NCBI GenBank assembly: GCA_945888325.1 | Contig: CAMDAC010000003.1 | Coordinates: 1 to 64,000, forward strand | Length of the DNA stretch: 64,000 nucleotides | Reading direction: 5' to 3' | From: Candidatus Sulfopaludibacter sp. SbA3 | Lineage (GTDB): Bacteria; Pseudomonadota; Alphaproteobacteria; Caulobacterales; Hyphomonadaceae | Part shown: piece by piece, positions 42,271 to 51,419 of the stretch | How the letters are laid out: the number at the start of each line of letters is the position of its first letter | Position numbering within the stretch: position 1 is the stretch's first letter | Position numbers and translations under genes: made by a program | The notes under the pieces: generated by a model | Told to the model about the DNA's origin: nothing | Databases searched by the model: none | Seen by the model: the letters and a program-made list of their open reading frames with translations, nothing else

Positions 42271-43257
42271 ATGGCGCTGAAAACCCGGCTAACTGACCTG
42301 CTGAACGTCCAGCACCCGATCATGCTGGCAGGCATGGGCGGGGTTTCCTATGCGGAAGTCTGCGCCGCGATGTGCAATGCCGGCGGCTACGGCGTGCTCG
42401 GCATGGCCGGCACCTCGCCGCAGTTCATTGCCAGTCAGATGAAGAGTGTGAAGGAACTCGCGCCCGGAAAGCCGTTCGGCGTGGACCTGCTGGCCGCCAG
42501 CCCCGAGAGCCTCGAGGAATCGGTCGACGTGATCATCCAGGGCGGCGCTGATTCGTTCGTCGCCGGCCTTGGCGTCCCGCTGCCCATCATGGCGCGGCTG
42601 AAGGCGGCCGGCGTGAAGGTCATGGTGGTCGGCGGCGCCGTGAAGCATGCGATCAAGGCCGAGGAAGCCGGCTGCGACGCCGTGATTCTCCAGGGCGGCG
42701 AAGGCGGCGGGCATACCGGCCTCGTCGGCACGATGCCGCTGGTGGCGCAGGCCGTCGAAGCGGTGAAAATCCCGGTGATCGCGGCCGGCGGTATCTATGA
42801 CGGGCGCGGCCTCGCTGCCGCCCTCGCGCTCGGCGCCGAAGGCGTCTGGATGGGCACGCGCTTCATTGCCTCCGCCGAAGCCCACGCCGCCAACATGTAC
42901 AAGAACGCCGTGGTCGAGGCGGGCGACACCGACACGACCCGCACGCGCTGCTACTCGGGCAAGCCGATGCGCTGCCGCACCAACGAGTACATCAATGACT
43001 GGGAAACCCGCCCGCAGGACATCAAGCCTTTCCCCTTCCAGGCGATTCACTCGACCCAGACCGGCGTGATCGGCGGCATCGGCGGCATCACCGAAGAAGC
43101 GAAACTGAACCCGGACACGAGCTGCTTCGCCATGGGCCAGTCGGCCGGCGGCGTGCGCGAGGTGAAGCCGGTGGCAGCCATCGTGGCGGACATCATGCGC
43201 GATGCGGAGGCAGCCGTGGACCGGATGAATGGCATGCGGGCTAAAGCGAAGGTGTAG
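42271..43257 (+). CDS. Nitronate monooxygenase / NAD(P)H-dependent flavin oxidoreductase
   Basis: This 328-residue TIM-barrel FMN protein of the NMO family (class II-like) begins LNVQHPIMLAGMGGVSYAEV. It has phosphate-binding glycines in IPVIAAGGIYDGRGLAAALALGAEGVWMGTRF and the motif QGGEGGGHTG. It oxidises nitronates or acts as a related flavin reductase. GGAGAGACCCC precedes ATG 42271. Confidence 0.88.
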   Translation: MALKTRLTDLLNVQHPIMLAGMGGVSYAEVCAAMCNAGGYGVLGMAGTSPQFIASQMKSVKELAPGKPFGVDLLAASPESLEESVDVIIQGGADSFVAGLGVPLPIMARLKAAGVKVMVVGGAVKHAIKAEEAGCDAVILQGGEGGGHTGLVGTMPLVAQAVEAVKIPVIAAGGIYDGRGLAAALALGAEGVWMGTRFIASAEAHAANMYKNAVVEAGDTDTTRTRCYSGKPMRCRTNEYINDWETRPQDIKPFPFQAIHSTQTGVIGGIGGITEEAKLNPDTSCFAMGQSAGGVREVKPVAAIVADIMRDAEAAVDRMNGMRAKAKV

Positions 43258-43390
43258 CGCGGTTGCGGGACACGGACGTCAGACCCCGGGAGTTGCCAAT
43301 TGTGCCTCCCGGAAAAAGGGCCTAAGCCGCGCGCCGCCGCGATCGGCAATGCATCTTTCCTGATTCCGATCAATCTTGCCGGAGCCAAAC

Positions 43391-45355
43391 ATGACAGGTT
43401 CAACGCCTGTTCCTGAGCCATCGTCAACGCCCCCAACGCCTCCTGCCAACAGTCCACCACCGGAGACCTATGCTCCGGCAGCTCACGGGCATGGAAAGGA
43501 CAAGTTCTGGGCGCTCGCCATCGGGGCGTGCGGTGTCGTCTACGGCGATATCGGCACCAGCCCGATCTACGCGTTCCGCGAGTCGCTGCATGGCGCGATG
43601 AATGACGGCGTGCTGGCGCGGGGCGAAGTGCTGGGCGTCATTTCGCTGATGCTCTGGGCGCTGATCTTCGTTGTGACGATCAAGTACGCGATCTTCGTCA
43701 TGCGCGCGGACAACAAGGGCGAAGGCGGCGTGCTCTCCCTGATGGCGCTGGCACAACATGCCATTGGCCGGCGGACGCGGACGGTGTTCATGCTGGGCGT
43801 TGCCGGGGCCGCGCTGTTCTATGGCGACGCCATCCTGACGCCCGCCATTTCTGTTCTCTCCGCCGTTGAAGGCCTGAAGCTTGCGATCCCGCAGTTCAAC
43901 CCGGACTGGGTTCAGCCGGTGGCCATCGGTATACTGATCATGTTGTTTGCCGCGCAGGCGCGCGGAACCGGAAAGGTGGGGCTCGTGTTCGGGCCCTTGA
44001 TGGCGGTCTGGTTTCTGGTGCTCGCCGCCCTCGGCCTGATGCATATCAGCGATGATCCGGCGATCTTTGCAGCGCTGAATCCCGCGCATGCCTTCGGATT
44101 CCTGGTGTCGCACGGGGCGACCGCCTTCGTCGTGCTTGGCTCGGTGTTCCTGTGCGTGACCGGCGCCGAAGCGCTGTATGCTGACATGGGACATTTCGGA
44201 AAGACGCCCATCCGGATGGCCTGGCTCTGGTTTGTTTTCCCCTGCCTCGCCCTCAACTATCTTGGCCAGGGCGCGATGGTGCTGGCGCATCCCGAACTCG
44301 CAAGCGACCCGTTCTTCCTTATGGCGCCGGACTGGGGCCTCCTGCCCCTGTCACTGCTGACGATGGCGGCGACCATCATCGCCAGCCAGGCCGTGATCAC
44401 GGGCGCCTTCTCGCTCACCCAGCAAGCGATCCAGCTGGGCCTCCTGCCGCGTCTCGAAATCCGCTACACCAATGAAGACCAGCGCGGACAGGTCTACCTG
44501 CCGCAAATCAACTGGCTGCTGCTGGCAGGTGTTGTCTCGCTGGTGATCGTGTTCGGCTCATCCTCCAGCCTAGCCTCCGCTTACGGCATCGCGGTGACGG
44601 CGACGATGCTGGTCGACAGTTTCCTGATCTACATCGTGATGACGCGGATCTGGAAGTTCAAGCCCTGGTTGGCGCTGGCCATCGTGACGCCCTTCCTGAT
44701 CGTGGACACGGCCTTCTTCAGCGCCAACCTGCTGAAGGTCTTTGCCGGTGGCTGGTTCCCGTTGATGCTCGGCGGCGGTCTGTTCTTCATCGTGCTGACC
44801 TGGGTGCGCGGATCGGCGATCCTGCAAGCCAAATCGCTCCGCGATTCCGTGCCGATCATGGACCTGATCGAGTCCTTGAAGATCGGGCCGCCGGTCCGCG
44901 TGAAGGGCACGGCGGTATTCCTCACCAGCAGCCTTGAATCTCCGCCGATCGCGCTGATGCACAACTTGAAGCACAACAAGGTGCTGCACGAGCGTAACGT
45001 GATCCTCAAGGTGCTTACGGCCGACACGCCGCGTGTGGCGGAGGAGTCGCGCGCCGTCATCCGTAAGCTGAGCGATGACTTTGTGTCCATCGAGCTGACG
45101 TTCGGCTTCATGGAAAGCCCCAACGTACCCCGCGTGCTGGCGAAACTGCGCAAGGCCGGTGGGCCGAAGTTCGACATCATGACCACGAGTTTCTTCCTCG
45201 GCCGGCGCACCGTTCTCGCCTCACCCAAGGGCGGCATGCCGCTGTGGCAAGACAAGCTGTATGTCGCGCTCGCCCGTTCGGCGACCAACGCGACCGACTT
45301 CTATCACATTCCGTCCGGAAGGGCTGTGGAGCTGGGCGCTCAAATCGTCGTCTGA
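43391..45355 (+). CDS. kup: Low-affinity potassium transporter Kup
   Basis: This 654-residue KUP/HAK/KT transporter has about twelve helices and a cytoplasmic tail. Signatures include GVVYGDIGTSPIYAFRES, NKGEGGVLSLMALA, FYGDAILTPAISVLSAVEGL and ADMGHFGKTPIRMAW. The N terminus has a Pro/Thr/Ser-rich extension of about 35 residues (TPVPEPSSTPPTPPANSPPP). ATG 43391 is preferred to TTG 43376. It imports K+ with protons. Confidence 0.95.
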   Translation: MTGSTPVPEPSSTPPTPPANSPPPETYAPAAHGHGKDKFWALAIGACGVVYGDIGTSPIYAFRESLHGAMNDGVLARGEVLGVISLMLWALIFVVTIKYAIFVMRADNKGEGGVLSLMALAQHAIGRRTRTVFMLGVAGAALFYGDAILTPAISVLSAVEGLKLAIPQFNPDWVQPVAIGILIMLFAAQARGTGKVGLVFGPLMAVWFLVLAALGLMHISDDPAIFAALNPAHAFGFLVSHGATAFVVLGSVFLCVTGAEALYADMGHFGKTPIRMAWLWFVFPCLALNYLGQGAMVLAHPELASDPFFLMAPDWGLLPLSLLTMAATIIASQAVITGAFSLTQQAIQLGLLPRLEIRYTNEDQRGQVYLPQINWLLLAGVVSLVIVFGSSSSLASAYGIAVTATMLVDSFLIYIVMTRIWKFKPWLALAIVTPFLIVDTAFFSANLLKVFAGGWFPLMLGGGLFFIVLTWVRGSAILQAKSLRDSVPIMDLIESLKIGPPVRVKGTAVFLTSSLESPPIALMHNLKHNKVLHERNVILKVLTADTPRVAEESRAVIRKLSDDFVSIELTFGFMESPNVPRVLAKLRKAGGPKFDIMTTSFFLGRRTVLASPKGGMPLWQDKLYVALARSATNATDFYHIPSGRAVELGAQIVV

Positions 45356-45456
45356 CGCCGTGCGATCAGCCTCTGTCGCTAAGCGGAGACCGGTTGAACC
45401 TTCGCAATTCCTGAACGTTGGGCTATGTCCTTGGGAGGATACGAAGCGAGGCGCTG

Positions 45457-46380
45457 TTGAAATTGGGAACGATCCTTCTCGGCGTGACGCTGGCGGCGGT
45501 GCTGCTCGGCGGCTGCTGGCTGTATACGCCGGACAAGCCGCGCGCCGTTTTGGAGAAGGCCTATCTCCGGCAGGCCAGCGACATGCTGAGCGTGGCGGGC
45601 ACGCAGCTGCATGTGCGCGATGACGGGCGGAAGGATGCGCCGGCGATCATCCTGCTGCACGGCTTCGGCTCCAGCCTGCACACGTTCGAGCCCTGGGCCG
45701 AGGCGCTGAAGGCAGACTACCGCGTCGTGCGGCTCGACCTGCCCGGCTCCGGCCTCTCGCCGCCGGATCCCGCCGGCGACTATACCGACACGCGCTCCAT
45801 CGCCTTGATCCTTGTACTGATGGACCAGCTCGGCATCGACAAGGCGGCGGTTGTCGGCAATTCCATTGGGGGGCGGATTGCCTGGAACATGGCGGCGGAC
45901 CATCCGGAGCGCGTGTCGAAACTCGTGCTGATTTCGCCGGACGGATTTGCGAGCCCCGGCTTTGCCTATGGCGAGAAAGCGGACGTGCCGGCCGTGATCA
46001 AGGCTATGCGCTTCACGCTGCCGAAATCCGCAATCCGGCCGAACCTTGCGGCGAGTTACGGAGACCCGAAACGGCTGACCGAAGCGACGGTCAAGCGCTA
46101 TCACGACCTGATGCTGGCGCCCGGCGGGCGGGGTGCGCTGCTCGCGCGGATGGAGCAGACCGTGCTGACCGATCCGGCAACGCGGCTGCCGCAGATCAAG
46201 GCGCCGGTGCTTTTGCTCTGGGGACGCAAGGACCGGCTGATCCCGTTCAGCAATTCGGCCGACTACACTAGGCTGTTGCCGGACAGCCGCCGCGTCGCCT
46301 TCAAGGGCCTCGGCCATGTGCCGATGGAAGAAGACCCCGCGCAGTCTCTCGTCCCGCTGCAGGAATTTCTGGCGGAGTAG
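45457..46380 (+). CDS. Membrane-anchored alpha/beta hydrolase
   Basis: This 307-residue protein has an N-terminal hydrophobic anchor or lipobox (ILLGVTLAAVLLGGC), HGFGSS oxyanion motif, GNSIGG nucleophile elbow, and the acid/histidine pair in GRKDRLIPF and GLGHVPMEE. The best start is TTG 45457 (M-KLGTILL) with GAGG 5 nt upstream; no ATG suits. The hydrolase substrate is unknown. Confidence 0.85.
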   Translation: MKLGTILLGVTLAAVLLGGCWLYTPDKPRAVLEKAYLRQASDMLSVAGTQLHVRDDGRKDAPAIILLHGFGSSLHTFEPWAEALKADYRVVRLDLPGSGLSPPDPAGDYTDTRSIALILVLMDQLGIDKAAVVGNSIGGRIAWNMAADHPERVSKLVLISPDGFASPGFAYGEKADVPAVIKAMRFTLPKSAIRPNLAASYGDPKRLTEATVKRYHDLMLAPGGRGALLARMEQTVLTDPATRLPQIKAPVLLLWGRKDRLIPFSNSADYTRLLPDSRRVAFKGLGHVPMEEDPAQSLVPLQEFLAE

Positions 46381-46457
46381 GCTGCGCGCAAGCAACTTCC
46401 GCAAGATTTGTCAAAACGAGGTGTGCCAAGGTTCCTTCAGCAAGGGAGCGCGCAGCG

Positions 46458-47318
46458 ATGGCCGACAGCCCAAACACCAGCCATCCGACCTATTTCGACC
46501 GGGTGGAACGCGTGCGCGCTCATATCCGCGCGAACCTCGACGAGGACCTCGATCTTGATGTGATCGCCGAAGTCGCCTGCCTGTCGCGCTTCCATTGGCA
46601 CCGGATTTACCAGGCAATGACGGGCGAGACCGCAGCCCAAACCGTCCGGCGTTTGCGTCTGGCACGGGCCGCCGAAGATCTCGCGCATACCTCGCGGCCC
46701 CTGACGCAGATTGCGGAACGGGCGGGATACGCCTCCCAATCTGCTTTCACACGGGCGTTTGCCGCAGCGCACGGGCTCGCGCCGGCCGCATTCCGGATCG
46801 CTGGCATGCACGCCGCCCTTCAGCAGGCCATCTCGGAGGACAATTCCATGGCTTTCAATATAGACATCCGCACGCTTCCCGTCCGGCCTGCGGTCGGGCT
46901 GCTGCACAAGGGGGCCTTCAACGAGATCGGTGAAGCCTTCGAGCGATTGTTCGGCAATTTGGGCGCGCATGGACTTACCTTGCATGTGCGTGGCCCGTTC
47001 GGCCGCTACCGTGAAGGCCCGGACGGCGTGCCGGTGGACGAGTTGCGATCGCATGCGTGTGCGTTCACGGACATCCGGATTGAACCGCCATCGCCTCTTG
47101 CAGCGTTCGATGCTGGCGGCGGAACCTATGCGGTCCTGACCTACAAGGGACCTTATTCGGCGATGAAACCCGCCTATGACTGGCTGTTCGGTGTCTGGCT
47201 TCCGAATTCCGGGCGTGAGCCGCGCGACGAACATGTCCTCGAAATCAATCTCAACACGCCGATGGATACGCCGCCGTCCGAACTGCTGACCGAAATCTGC
47301 CTGCCACTGGAGGACTGA
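46458..47318 (+). CDS. AraC-family regulator with GyrI-like effector domain
   Basis: This 286-residue protein has two AraC-type helix-turn-helices (LDVIAEVACLSRFHWHRIYQAMTGET; IAERAGYASQSAFTRAFAAAHGLAP), then a GyrI-like small-molecule domain (IDIRTLPVRPAVGLLHKGAFNEIGEAFERL), as in Rob/SbmC-like multidrug or stress sensors. It is followed 2 nt later by the MGMT-like gene, suggesting an operon. Confidence 0.9.
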   Translation: MADSPNTSHPTYFDRVERVRAHIRANLDEDLDLDVIAEVACLSRFHWHRIYQAMTGETAAQTVRRLRLARAAEDLAHTSRPLTQIAERAGYASQSAFTRAFAAAHGLAPAAFRIAGMHAALQQAISEDNSMAFNIDIRTLPVRPAVGLLHKGAFNEIGEAFERLFGNLGAHGLTLHVRGPFGRYREGPDGVPVDELRSHACAFTDIRIEPPSPLAAFDAGGGTYAVLTYKGPYSAMKPAYDWLFGVWLPNSGREPRDEHVLEINLNTPMDTPPSELLTEICLPLED

Positions 47319-47320
47319 CC

Positions 47321-47734
47321 ATAGCCCGGAAAAGCTGGACCGAAAGGGTCAACGATAAGCGCCCTCACGAAGTAAAACCATGCACGAAGGATTTTGCCGA
47401 CATCAAGCGCGGGCAACGCATGTTGCTGACGACCGCCCGGGATGTGGCCGGCGCCGTGCGGACAATACCGCGCGGTCAGGAAGTGGACATGAAGACCCTG
47501 CGGGCGCGTCTGGCGCGCGCATTCCAGGCAGAGACGGCGTGCCCTGTCGTTACCGGCATCCATTTGCGGGCGGTGGCGGAAATGGTGGGGGAGCAACTCG
47601 ACGCCGGTGTCGCGCCGCGCGACGTCGTGCCGGTGTGGCGCGCCATGCCGGAAGGCGCGCCGATCTGGAAGCGGATCGAGAACGGCCGTTCAAGGCTCGC
47701 GGCGCAGCGCAAGGCGGAAGGGCTGCCCGTCTAG
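47321..47734 (+). CDS. MGMT-like small protein with apparent AUA start
   Basis: The frame from 47321 reads (I)ARKSWTERVNDKRPHEVKP..., matching my memory of MGMT-like proteins that begin MARKSWTEKL. It continues through PVVTGIHLRAVAEMVGEQ and VVPVWRAMPEGAP to 137 residues. The codon at the homologous start is ATA, placed 6 nt after GGAGGA. No ATG, GTG or TTG precedes the internal Met at 47420 (the track start). It is either non-canonical initiation, start loss, or translation from CTG 47315. I see no alkyl-acceptor PCHR motif, so methyltransferase activity is doubtful. Confidence 0.6.
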   Translation: MARKSWTERVNDKRPHEVKPCTKDFADIKRGQRMLLTTARDVAGAVRTIPRGQEVDMKTLRARLARAFQAETACPVVTGIHLRAVAEMVGEQLDAGVAPRDVVPVWRAMPEGAPIWKRIENGRSRLAAQRKAEGLPV

Positions 47735-48750
47735 AGCCAGCCGCGCCATTTGAAGAAGAGATAAGGAAGGACGGCCGACATCACCATGAGCGCCAGCGCG
47801 ATGGGGTAGCCGTAGACCCAGTCCAGTTCCGGCATGTGCTTGTAGTTCATCCCGTAGATCGACGCGATGAGCGTGGGCGGCAGGAACACAACGGCGGCCA
47901 CCGAGAAGATCTTGATGATCGCCGTCTGCTGGATGTTGATCATGCCGAGCGTGGCATCGAGCAGGAAGTTGATCTTCTGCGTCAGGAAACCGGCATGGTC
48001 GCGCAGGGCCTGGACGTCGACAGCGAGGGTCTTGATCCGGTGGTCGATGGCCTTGCCGGGCTTGCGTTCCGAGGCCAGTGACGAGTCGAAGGCCAGCAGG
48101 CGCTGGAGCGAGATCAGGCTGTCCTGGATTTTCGAGATCAGGTCACCCTTGTGACCCACTTCGACCAACACCGCCTGGAAGTCGCATTGGCGCGCGTTGG
48201 GGGTGCTCTTTGCCCCCTTGGCTCCACCGGCCGCCGCGGCGTTGCGGACGCTGGCGGGCGCCTGCGTGAAGAAGACCTTTTCCGACAGCATGTCGAGGTC
48301 ATGGCCCGCGCGTTCCAGCAGGTCGCCGATCCTTTCGATGACGCCTTCGAGGATGCCGATCAGGATCTGGTCGGCCGAATAGGTTCCGGATTTCTGGCAG
48401 CGCGCGACGAACGCGTCGATCGCCCGGGGTTCCTCATAGCGCACCGTGATCACCTTATCCCCCGTCAGGATGAAGGTGATCGGCGAAACTTTCACCATGT
48501 CATCGTCGGTGCGAGACAGCATGTTGGCGGTCAGGAAGTGCGCCCCGTCTTCCGAATAGAGGCGGCTCGACAGCTCGATCTCGCTCATTTCCGCGAGTGT
48601 GGGCACGCCGATCCCGAAGGCGCGTTCCAGAGCCGTTTCCTCATCCGGGGTCGGCCGCAGCACATCAATCCAGACCGCCGTGTCGAGCGCGCCGAGATGT
48701 TCGCCGTCCAGCACGAACTTGCCGGACGAGTTGGAATAGGTGCGGATCAT
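47731..48750 (-). CDS. corA: CorA-like magnesium/divalent metal transporter
   Basis: This 339-residue CorA-family channel has an N-terminal cytoplasmic alpha/beta domain, a long helical stalk (RIKTLAVDVQALRDHAGFLTQKINFLLDATLG) and two C-terminal helices with the YGMN motif (SIYGMNYKHMPE). An insertion rich in Ala/Gly/Lys (AAAAGGAKGAKSTPNAR) interrupts the stalk. The start is ATG 48750. It shares CTAG with the convergent MGMT-like gene. Confidence 0.92.
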   Translation of the reverse strand: MIRTYSNSSGKFVLDGEHLGALDTAVWIDVLRPTPDEETALERAFGIGVPTLAEMSEIELSSRLYSEDGAHFLTANMLSRTDDDMVKVSPITFILTGDKVITVRYEEPRAIDAFVARCQKSGTYSADQILIGILEGVIERIGDLLERAGHDLDMLSEKVFFTQAPASVRNAAAAGGAKGAKSTPNARQCDFQAVLVEVGHKGDLISKIQDSLISLQRLLAFDSSLASERKPGKAIDHRIKTLAVDVQALRDHAGFLTQKINFLLDATLGMINIQQTAIIKIFSVAAVVFLPPTLIASIYGMNYKHMPELDWVYGYPIALALMVMSAVLPYLFFKWRGWL

Positions 48751-48826
48751 GAACGCCTCGGCAACCGGTCTTGAGCTTGCCCACGTCTGCGGCAAGTCGG
48801 CCCCGGTTGCAACGCTGCGAGCGCCT

Positions 48827-50002
48827 CTAGCGGGCCGGCGTCAGGCGCAGCAGGCGGGCGCCGTCCTCGTCTTCCAGCACGTAGATCGACCCGTCCGGGG
48901 CTTCTTCAACCTCGCGCACGCGCTTGCCCCAGGTGTAGCGCTCCGCTTCGGCGGCCGTGCCGTCCGGCTGGATCGCGACCCGCACGAGCGCTTTCGAGGA
49001 CAGGCCACCGATCAGGGCGTTGCCTTTCCAGTCAGAAAAGAGGCTGCCGTCGTAGACGTCGAGACCTGCAGGGCTGATGGCGGGCACCCAGTAGGCCGCG
49101 GGCGCGGCGAATTCGGGGCGCGTGGCATGATCCGGAATCTCGCGGCCGTCATAGTGGTCGCCGTTCGAGACTTCCGGATAGCCATAATTCTGTCCACGGA
49201 TGATCAGGTTCAGCTCGTCGCCATGCTTCGGACCCATCTCGTGAACCCACAGCTTGCCATCAGGGGCAAAGGCGATGCCGAGCGGATTGCGATGGCCGAG
49301 GGTCCAGACTTCTGCCGCCGGTCTGCCCTGGCTCGCAAACGGATTGTCGGACGGCACGCTGCCATCGAGATTGAGGCGTACGACCTTGCCGAGCGTCGAG
49401 CCCATATCCTGGGCAGGCGTGAATTTCTGGCGTTCCCCAGACGTGATGAACAGGTGGCGATCCGGCGAGATGGCGAGGCGGTGGCCATAGTGGCCATTTC
49501 CGGGCACGGAATCGAACTGGCGCCAGATAACATTCCGGTCACGGAGGATGCCGCCGGTCTCGGTCAGTTCAAGGGTCGCCAGCGCGACGGCTGCGCCGAA
49601 GAGCTCTTCATTGTCGGCGTCGCGCTCGACATAGGACATGTAGACTTGCCCCGTGGTCGCAAAATCCGGGTGCAGGATGATATCACCCAGGCCGCCCTGG
49701 CCTTTCGCCTCGACGTCCGGGCCGCCGGTCACTTTTCCGGCTTTTGTACCATCGGCCTTCAGCAGCCAGATCGTTCCGGCTTGCAGCGTCACCAGCGCGC
49801 GCCCGTCCGGCAGGAAAGCCATGGCCCAGGGACTGTCGAACGTCTGCAGTTCCTCGGCCTGCAAGACTGTGCCGTTCGTCCCGGTGATCCGGAACCCGGC
49901 GTCGGCGGAAGGCTCTATTTTGTCTGTTGCGGGGCTCGCGCAGGCCGCGAGCACAAGGACAGACGCGGCGGCTGCCAGGGCAGTCGATTTCAGGTGGGTC
50001 AT
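48827..50002 (-). CDS. PQQ-dependent aldose sugar dehydrogenase-like lipoprotein
   Basis: This 391-residue six-bladed propeller of the glucose/sorbosone dehydrogenase family has FDSPWAMAFLPDGRALVTLQAG, GLGDIILHPDF, YGHRLAISPDRHLFITSGER, GHRNPLGIAFAPDGKLWVHEMGP and GDELNLIIRGQNYGYP. The signal ends in a lipobox (VLVLAAC), so it is a periplasmic lipoprotein. It probably oxidises free sugars using PQQ; no PQQ biosynthesis genes are nearby. Confidence 0.9.
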   Translation of the reverse strand: MTHLKSTALAAAASVLVLAACASPATDKIEPSADAGFRITGTNGTVLQAEELQTFDSPWAMAFLPDGRALVTLQAGTIWLLKADGTKAGKVTGGPDVEAKGQGGLGDIILHPDFATTGQVYMSYVERDADNEELFGAAVALATLELTETGGILRDRNVIWRQFDSVPGNGHYGHRLAISPDRHLFITSGERQKFTPAQDMGSTLGKVVRLNLDGSVPSDNPFASQGRPAAEVWTLGHRNPLGIAFAPDGKLWVHEMGPKHGDELNLIIRGQNYGYPEVSNGDHYDGREIPDHATRPEFAAPAAYWVPAISPAGLDVYDGSLFSDWKGNALIGGLSSKALVRVAIQPDGTAAEAERYTWGKRVREVEEAPDGSIYVLEDEDGARLLRLTPAR

Positions 50003-50021
50003 GGCTGTCTCCGTTCGCGGA

Positions 50022-51017
50022 TCAACGCGCGGCAAAGGCCGCAGGTTCCACAAGATTTTTCATCGGTTTTCCGGCGAGATAGAGCGACAGATTGGCAAGG
50101 AAAGTCTCGTCCGCGCCGGCGACCGTACCCGGCGTGTCGGAGCTGTCATGCGGCGTGAGCGCGATCCTCGGGTGGCTCCACAGCGGACTTTCCGGCGGCA
50201 GTGGCTCGGTGCGCGTCACGTCCAGCGCCGCGAAGGCTGGCCGGCCGCCGTCCAGCGCCGCGATCAGCGCGTCTTCATCCACCAGCGCGCCGCGGCCGAG
50301 GTTCATGAACAGGGCGTCCGGCGTCATCGCCGCGAAGAAGGCCGCGTTGGCCATGTTCTCGGTTTCCGGCGTGTGCGGCGGGCACAGGAGAACCACATCG
50401 GCGCGCGGCAATTCCGAGTGCAAGCTGTCCGGATGGGCAATTCGCGCGGCGCCATCAGCGGGCCCCGGCGACCGGCGCAGACCGGTCACCTCGCCGCCCA
50501 GCGCCGTCACCCGCCGGCCCACCGCCTGCCCGATCGAGCCGTAGCCGACTACCAGCCAGCGCGAGCCGCGAATCTCGCGCGCCTTCAGCCGCTGCCACTT
50601 GCCTTCGCTCTGCTGCGAGCGGTGGCAGGGGCCGCCGCGCAGGAAGTCCAGCGCCTGCCAGAGGGCCCATTCGGCCATCGATTCGGCCTGGGTGTGATTC
50701 GTCGTATAGAGGCGCGCCTTCTGGCCGATCATCATCAGGGCCGGGTTCTCGATTCCGGCGGCGGCGGATTGGAACCAGTCGAGCGACGGGCTCTTGAGGA
50801 TGGCCGTCATGTAGTCGCGCACGACCCAGGAGAAGAAGGCATCGGCATTGCCGAACGCGATGTCCAGCGGCGGCACGGTCTCCAGCGCCGCGCTGGTCCA
50901 GCCGTCATGGGCGTTTCCGGCGTCATCCATCGTGACAAAGCAAACAGCGGCTTCCAGCCCCTTGAGCCGGGGGCGAAGGCGCGCGAATGTCCGCGCATGA
51001 AGAAGACATGTTTTCAT
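50022..51017 (-). CDS. D-2-hydroxyacid dehydrogenase family protein
   Basis: This 331-residue NAD(P)-dependent enzyme has the nucleotide motif VVGYGSIGQAVGRRVTALGGEV, the substrate arginine region NLGRGALVDEDAL, and an acid/His region around LDVTRTEPLPPESPLWSHPRIALTPH. The start MKTCLLHARTFARL (51017) fits homologues. Its first 21 bp overlap, antisense, the start of the divergent TIGR02301 gene. It is followed 19 nt later by the sugar dehydrogenase gene, suggesting co-transcription. Confidence 0.88.
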   Translation of the reverse strand: MKTCLLHARTFARLRPRLKGLEAAVCFVTMDDAGNAHDGWTSAALETVPPLDIAFGNADAFFSWVVRDYMTAILKSPSLDWFQSAAAGIENPALMMIGQKARLYTTNHTQAESMAEWALWQALDFLRGGPCHRSQQSEGKWQRLKAREIRGSRWLVVGYGSIGQAVGRRVTALGGEVTGLRRSPGPADGAARIAHPDSLHSELPRADVVLLCPPHTPETENMANAAFFAAMTPDALFMNLGRGALVDEDALIAALDGGRPAFAALDVTRTEPLPPESPLWSHPRIALTPHDSSDTPGTVAGADETFLANLSLYLAGKPMKNLVEPAAFAAR

Positions 51018-51419
51018 GCACTCGTGCTTAGCCTTGCCTTGGGCAGTGGCACAAGCGCCGCGCAATCCGGCCTGCCTGCGCGCGGGCCGGATTACTTCCG
51101 TGATGCCGCCGACCTGGCGGGCATTCTCGGCTCGGCCCACGCCATCCGGGTGCGCTGCAATGGCCGGGATGACCAGTACTGGCGCCGCTACATGGCGGAC
51201 CTGCTTGCCTATGAAGCCCCGGAAACCGGCAACCTGCGCTCTTCGCTGGTGCGGGCGTTCAACGACGCTTTTTCCGACACCAGTGACGATTTCGAGAACT
51301 GCGACCCGATGGCGGTTGCGGCGGAAGCACGGTTCGCGGAGCGCGGCCAGGAAATCGCGACGCGGATGGCGACCTTTTATTTCCCGAAACGGGAACGCAG
51401 CGGCAGGGGATTTGAATGA
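50997..51419 (+). CDS. TIGR02301 family protein
   Basis: This 140-residue exported protein has the signal MKKTCFHALVLSLALGSGTSAAQ. The body (DLAGILGSAHAIRVRCNGRDDQYWRRYMADLLAYEAPE; AFNDAFSDTSDDFENCDPMAVAAEARF) matches the alphaproteobacterial TIGR02301 family of unknown function with its paired cysteines. The track ORF of 588 codons is an artefact; the real start is ATG 50997. It overlaps ggt by ATGA. Confidence 0.85.
   Translation: MKKTCFHALVLSLALGSGTSAAQSGLPARGPDYFRDAADLAGILGSAHAIRVRCNGRDDQYWRRYMADLLAYEAPETGNLRSSLVRAFNDAFSDTSDDFENCDPMAVAAEARFAERGQEIATRMATFYFPKRERSGRGFE

Noticed and set aside
43398-43412. GTTC-N7-GTTC match at the start of kup
   Set aside because: It lies inside the coding sequence 7 nt after the ATG and has a GC-rich spacer (AACGCCT), so it is probably chance.
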